DNA of 16,156 nt, taken from NCBI GenBank assembly GCA_945876665.1, contig CAMCPC010000005.1:1-16156 (forward strand). Reading direction: 5' to 3'. Below are positions 14,305 to 16,156 of the stretch, one piece after another (positions within the stretch are counted from its first letter, which is position 1; the number at the start of each line of letters is the position of its first letter). Made by a program: the position numbers and the translations under genes. Under the pieces are notes generated by a model that made no database searches, was not told where the DNA came from, and saw only the letters and a program-made list of their open reading frames with translations. This DNA is from an uncultured Oscillospiraceae bacterium. GTDB lineage: Bacteria; Bacillota; Clostridia; UBA1381.

Positions 14305-14416
14305 GTTAATTATTGCCCTCAAAGAGGGACGGAATTGACGATTATCTGCTGAAAATTTGTTGGTGCTGTACGAAGGTACCGCCCAACAAATTTGAAGTAG
14401 ATAGGCGTTAATTATT
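14305..14416. repeat. Candidate 92-base miniature insertion with 10-base flanking direct repeats
   Basis: GTTAATTATT occurs at 14305-14314 and again at 14407-14416; the right copy contains the lysS stop codon. The 92 bases between (14315-14406) hold a 41-base hairpin (14353-14393): an 11-bp perfect arm AAATTTGTTGG/CCAACAAATTT, then GC and GTAC pairs around the loop GAAG, broken by one mismatch and one bulged base. A second small hairpin CCCTC-AAA-GAGGG is at 14316-14328. Taking out the insert plus one repeat copy leaves lysS about 24 bases from the next gene, a normal operon gap. This fits a palindromic, MITE-like or REP-like element with a target duplication. It lacks clear terminal inverted repeats. 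The hairpin could also slow or partly terminate transcription, but no good T-run follows. Confidence 0.5.
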
Positions 14417-15973
14417 TCCTTCTTTAGCAAGCGGCTTCATTGTCGGGAACAATAATACATCTCTGATTGCCGGTGAATCCGTAAGCAGCATACACATACG
14501 GTCAATACCGAAGCCGATACCGCCTGTCGGAGGCATACCGATTTCAAGCGCTCTCATAAAGTCCTCATCGGTAGTATTAGCTTCCTCATCGCCCTGCGCA
14601 AGCTGTTCTTCCTGAGCCTTGAAACGTTCTCTCTGGTCAATCGGGTCATTAAGCTCCGAATAAGCATTTGCCATTTCCCAGCCGTTCATAAAGAATTCAA
14701 AACGCTCAACATAGTCCGGATTTTCCGGCTTTTTCTTTGTAAGAGGCGAAATCTCAACAGGATGATCCATTACAAACGTAGGCTGAATCAGATGCTCCTC
14801 AACAAATTCTTCAAAGAACAAGTTAAGTATGTCACCCTTTTTATGTCTGTCCTCGTATTCCACATGATGAGCGTCAGCCGCCGCACGTGCCTCCTCCAAT
14901 GTATTTATTTCATTGAAGTCTACATTCGCATATTTCTTTACTGCATCTACCATAGTGATACGCTCAAACGGCTTGCCCAAATCCATTTCAATACCGTTAT
15001 ATACAATTTTTGTTGTACCGAGAACCTCATTTGCAACATGACGGTAAAGGTTTTCTGTAAGATCCATCATGCCGTGATAATCAGTGTATGCCTGATACAG
15101 CTCCATAAGAGTAAATTCAGGGTTATGACGCGTATCCAAGCCTTCATTACGGAACACTCTGCCGATTTCATAAACACGGTCAAAGCCGCCTACAATAAGA
15201 CGCTTTAAGTAAAGCTCAAGAGAAATTCTCAGCTTAAAATCCTCGTCCAATGCGTTGAAATGCGTTTCAAACGGTCTTGCCGCAGCGCCGCCCGCATTTG
15301 AAACAAGCATCGGTGTTTCAACCTCTAAGAAGTTCTGAGCATTCAGATAGCTTCTGATAGAAGCCAAAATTTTTGAACGGTTGATAAAGGTCTTCTTGAC
15401 ATCAGCGTTCATGATAAGGTCGATATAACGCTGGCGGTATCTCAAATCTGTATCGGTCATACCGTGGAACTTCTCGGGAAGCGGAAGAAGTGACTTTGAA
15501 AGAAGCGTAATCTTGTCCGCTCTGATTGAAATTTCACCTGTCTGTGTTGTGAATACCTCACCCTCTGCGCCTATAATATCACCTATATCAAGCTTCTTGA
15601 AGCGGTTATATTCCTCCTCGCCAAGTATGTCCTTTTTTACAAAAAGCTGAATTTGTCCGTCTATATCGGCTACATGAACAAAACCGACCTTACCCATGCC
15701 GCGCTTTGACATGATACGTCCCGCAATTGAAACCTGCTGACCGTCAAGCGGTGAAATCTTTGCCTTTATGATCTGAACTTCGTCTGAGCCGCGCTTTTTA
15801 AGCTCGCGGTCCTCCTCGGTGTAGTTTTCCTTAATCTGATTTGATGTGTGAGTGCGGTTAAACTTCGTAATCTTAAACGGGTCACGTCCCTCATTCTGAA
15901 GGTCTGTCAGCTTGTCACGGCGTACCTGCAAAAGGTCTGATAACTGTTCCTGTGTCTGCTCTGTGTTTTCCAT
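14408..15973 (-). CDS. lysS: Lysyl-tRNA synthetase, class II
   Basis: 521-residue enzyme that charges tRNA-Lys. The N-terminal OB-fold anticodon-binding domain (about 79-160) includes VSIAGRIMSKRGMGKVGFVHV; the class II catalytic core has motif 1 around FLEVETPML (215-223), motif 2 FRNEGLDTRHNPEFTLMELYQAY (274-296) and motif 3 GGIGFGIDRM (484-493). About 20 residues longer than usual, mostly from an extra segment around 55-78 ahead of the OB fold. AAGGAGG lies 11 bases before ATG 15971-15973, slightly long. First gene of a probable lysS-membrane protein-sigma-pyrE-SLH transcript. Its stop codon lies in the right-hand copy of the 10-base repeat at 14407-14416; the final residues EGNN are not disturbed. 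Confidence 0.97.
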   Translation of the reverse strand: MENTEQTQEQLSDLLQVRRDKLTDLQNEGRDPFKITKFNRTHTSNQIKENYTEEDRELKKRGSDEVQIIKAKISPLDGQQVSIAGRIMSKRGMGKVGFVHVADIDGQIQLFVKKDILGEEEYNRFKKLDIGDIIGAEGEVFTTQTGEISIRADKITLLSKSLLPLPEKFHGMTDTDLRYRQRYIDLIMNADVKKTFINRSKILASIRSYLNAQNFLEVETPMLVSNAGGAAARPFETHFNALDEDFKLRISLELYLKRLIVGGFDRVYEIGRVFRNEGLDTRHNPEFTLMELYQAYTDYHGMMDLTENLYRHVANEVLGTTKIVYNGIEMDLGKPFERITMVDAVKKYANVDFNEINTLEEARAAADAHHVEYEDRHKKGDILNLFFEEFVEEHLIQPTFVMDHPVEISPLTKKKPENPDYVERFEFFMNGWEMANAYSELNDPIDQRERFKAQEEQLAQGDEEANTTDEDFMRALEIGMPPTGGIGFGIDRMCMLLTDSPAIRDVLLFPTMKPLAKEGNN

Positions 15974-16026
15974 ATATTAAAAATCCTCCTTGATTTAATT
16001 CTTATTTTTTCTGCGTACTTCACTTA

Positions 16027-16055
16027 ATTATATACTATTTCTCGTAATTTTACAA
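16027..16055 (-). promoter_or_regulatory. Sigma-A promoter of lysS
   Basis: Perfect -10 TATAAT (16027-16032), 17-base spacer and -35 TTGTAA (16050-16055). The leader of about 45 bases is far too short for a T-box riboswitch. Confidence 0.7.
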
Positions 16056-16116
16056 TGATTTTTCAGAAAAAAGTCGCTTTTTCAGCACGAAAACGTGTAC
16101 AAAATATCATTTCCCA

Positions 16117-16145
16117 TTGACATTAGTGTGATTATTTTATAAAAT
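16117..16145 (+). promoter_or_regulatory. Promoter reading out of the right edge
   Basis: Perfect TTGACA (16117-16122), 17-base spacer and TAAAAT (16140-16145). Its gene lies beyond the window and is divergent from lysS. The 183 bases between the lysS start and the window end hold only these two promoters and no gene. Confidence 0.7.
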
Positions 16146-16156
16146 AACCACATAGA

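Noticed and set aside
14298..14430. Small coding gene between lysS and the membrane protein
   Set aside because: The only minus-strand frame overlaps the lysS end and both ribosome-binding sites and reads through the hairpin; nothing in it looks like a protein.
16066..16084. Hairpin-like GAAAAA...TTTTTC as a terminator
   Set aside because: Stem is only A-T pairs with a few extra bases, no GC-rich core, and no gene ends there.
15974..16156. T-box riboswitch upstream of lysS
   Set aside because: The promoter is only about 54 bases from the start codon, leaving no room for the specifier stem and antiterminator, and no T-box sequence is seen.
1..16156. CRISPR array, tRNA/rRNA gene, prophage or defence island
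   Set aside because: No regularly spaced repeats, cloverleaf-like segments, integrase, transposase or phage genes were seen; nearly all sequence is accounted for by recognisable genes.

Overview
The window reads as a chromosomal housekeeping segment of a low-to-moderate GC Gram-positive anaerobe-type Firmicute (Bacillota, most likely class Clostridia). The basis is: strong AGGAGG ribosome-binding sites, TTGACA/TATAAT-type promoters with 17-base spacers, spoVG, a SigB/F/G-type sigma factor, a fused glucose-type PTS permease, a zinc-type S18, and two S-layer-homology (SLH) proteins. I cannot fix genus or order from sequence alone. No phage, CRISPR array, tRNA, rRNA or toxin-antitoxin locus is visible.

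Layout, left to right. (1) 4-1224, minus strand: the classic rpsF-ssb-rpsR operon, with a consensus promoter and a structured leader that fits the known S6:S18 autoregulatory RNA. (2) 1221-3659, minus: ftsH followed by an overlapping XRE regulator; no terminator separates xre from the rpsF promoter, whose -35 box contains the xre stop codon. (3) 3712-6852, plus: a 1006-residue secreted SLH protein, divergent from ftsH, ending at a bidirectional terminator. (4) 6863-9104, minus: a PTS IICBA permease. (5) 9106-10597, minus: murC. (6) 10681-11085, plus: spoVG, divergent from murC across a region with two palindromes, ending at a second bidirectional terminator. (7) 11057-16055, minus: lysS, a small membrane protein, a sigma factor, pyrE and a second SLH protein, with no clear terminator between them, so probably one long transcript from the lysS promoter. 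A promoter at 16117-16145 reads out of the window to the right.

The genes cover translation (S6, S18, LysRS), replication/repair (SSB), protein quality control (FtsH), cell wall synthesis and decoration (MurC, two SLH proteins), sugar uptake, pyrimidine synthesis and developmental or stress control (SpoVG, sigma factor). I do not see a new multi-gene defence or biosynthetic system. The points most worth a second look are smaller: a 92-base hairpin-bearing insertion with a 10-base flanking direct repeat just after lysS; an SLH gene whose Shine-Dalgarno points to an ATT start codon; and an orphan SigB/F/G-like sigma factor paired with a one-pass membrane protein instead of an anti-sigma factor. 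Several start codons were moved from the longest reading frame because the ribosome-binding site lies inside that frame (rpsF, ptsG, murC, sigma factor, second SLH gene) or because a downstream start fits the family (rpsR, ssb).
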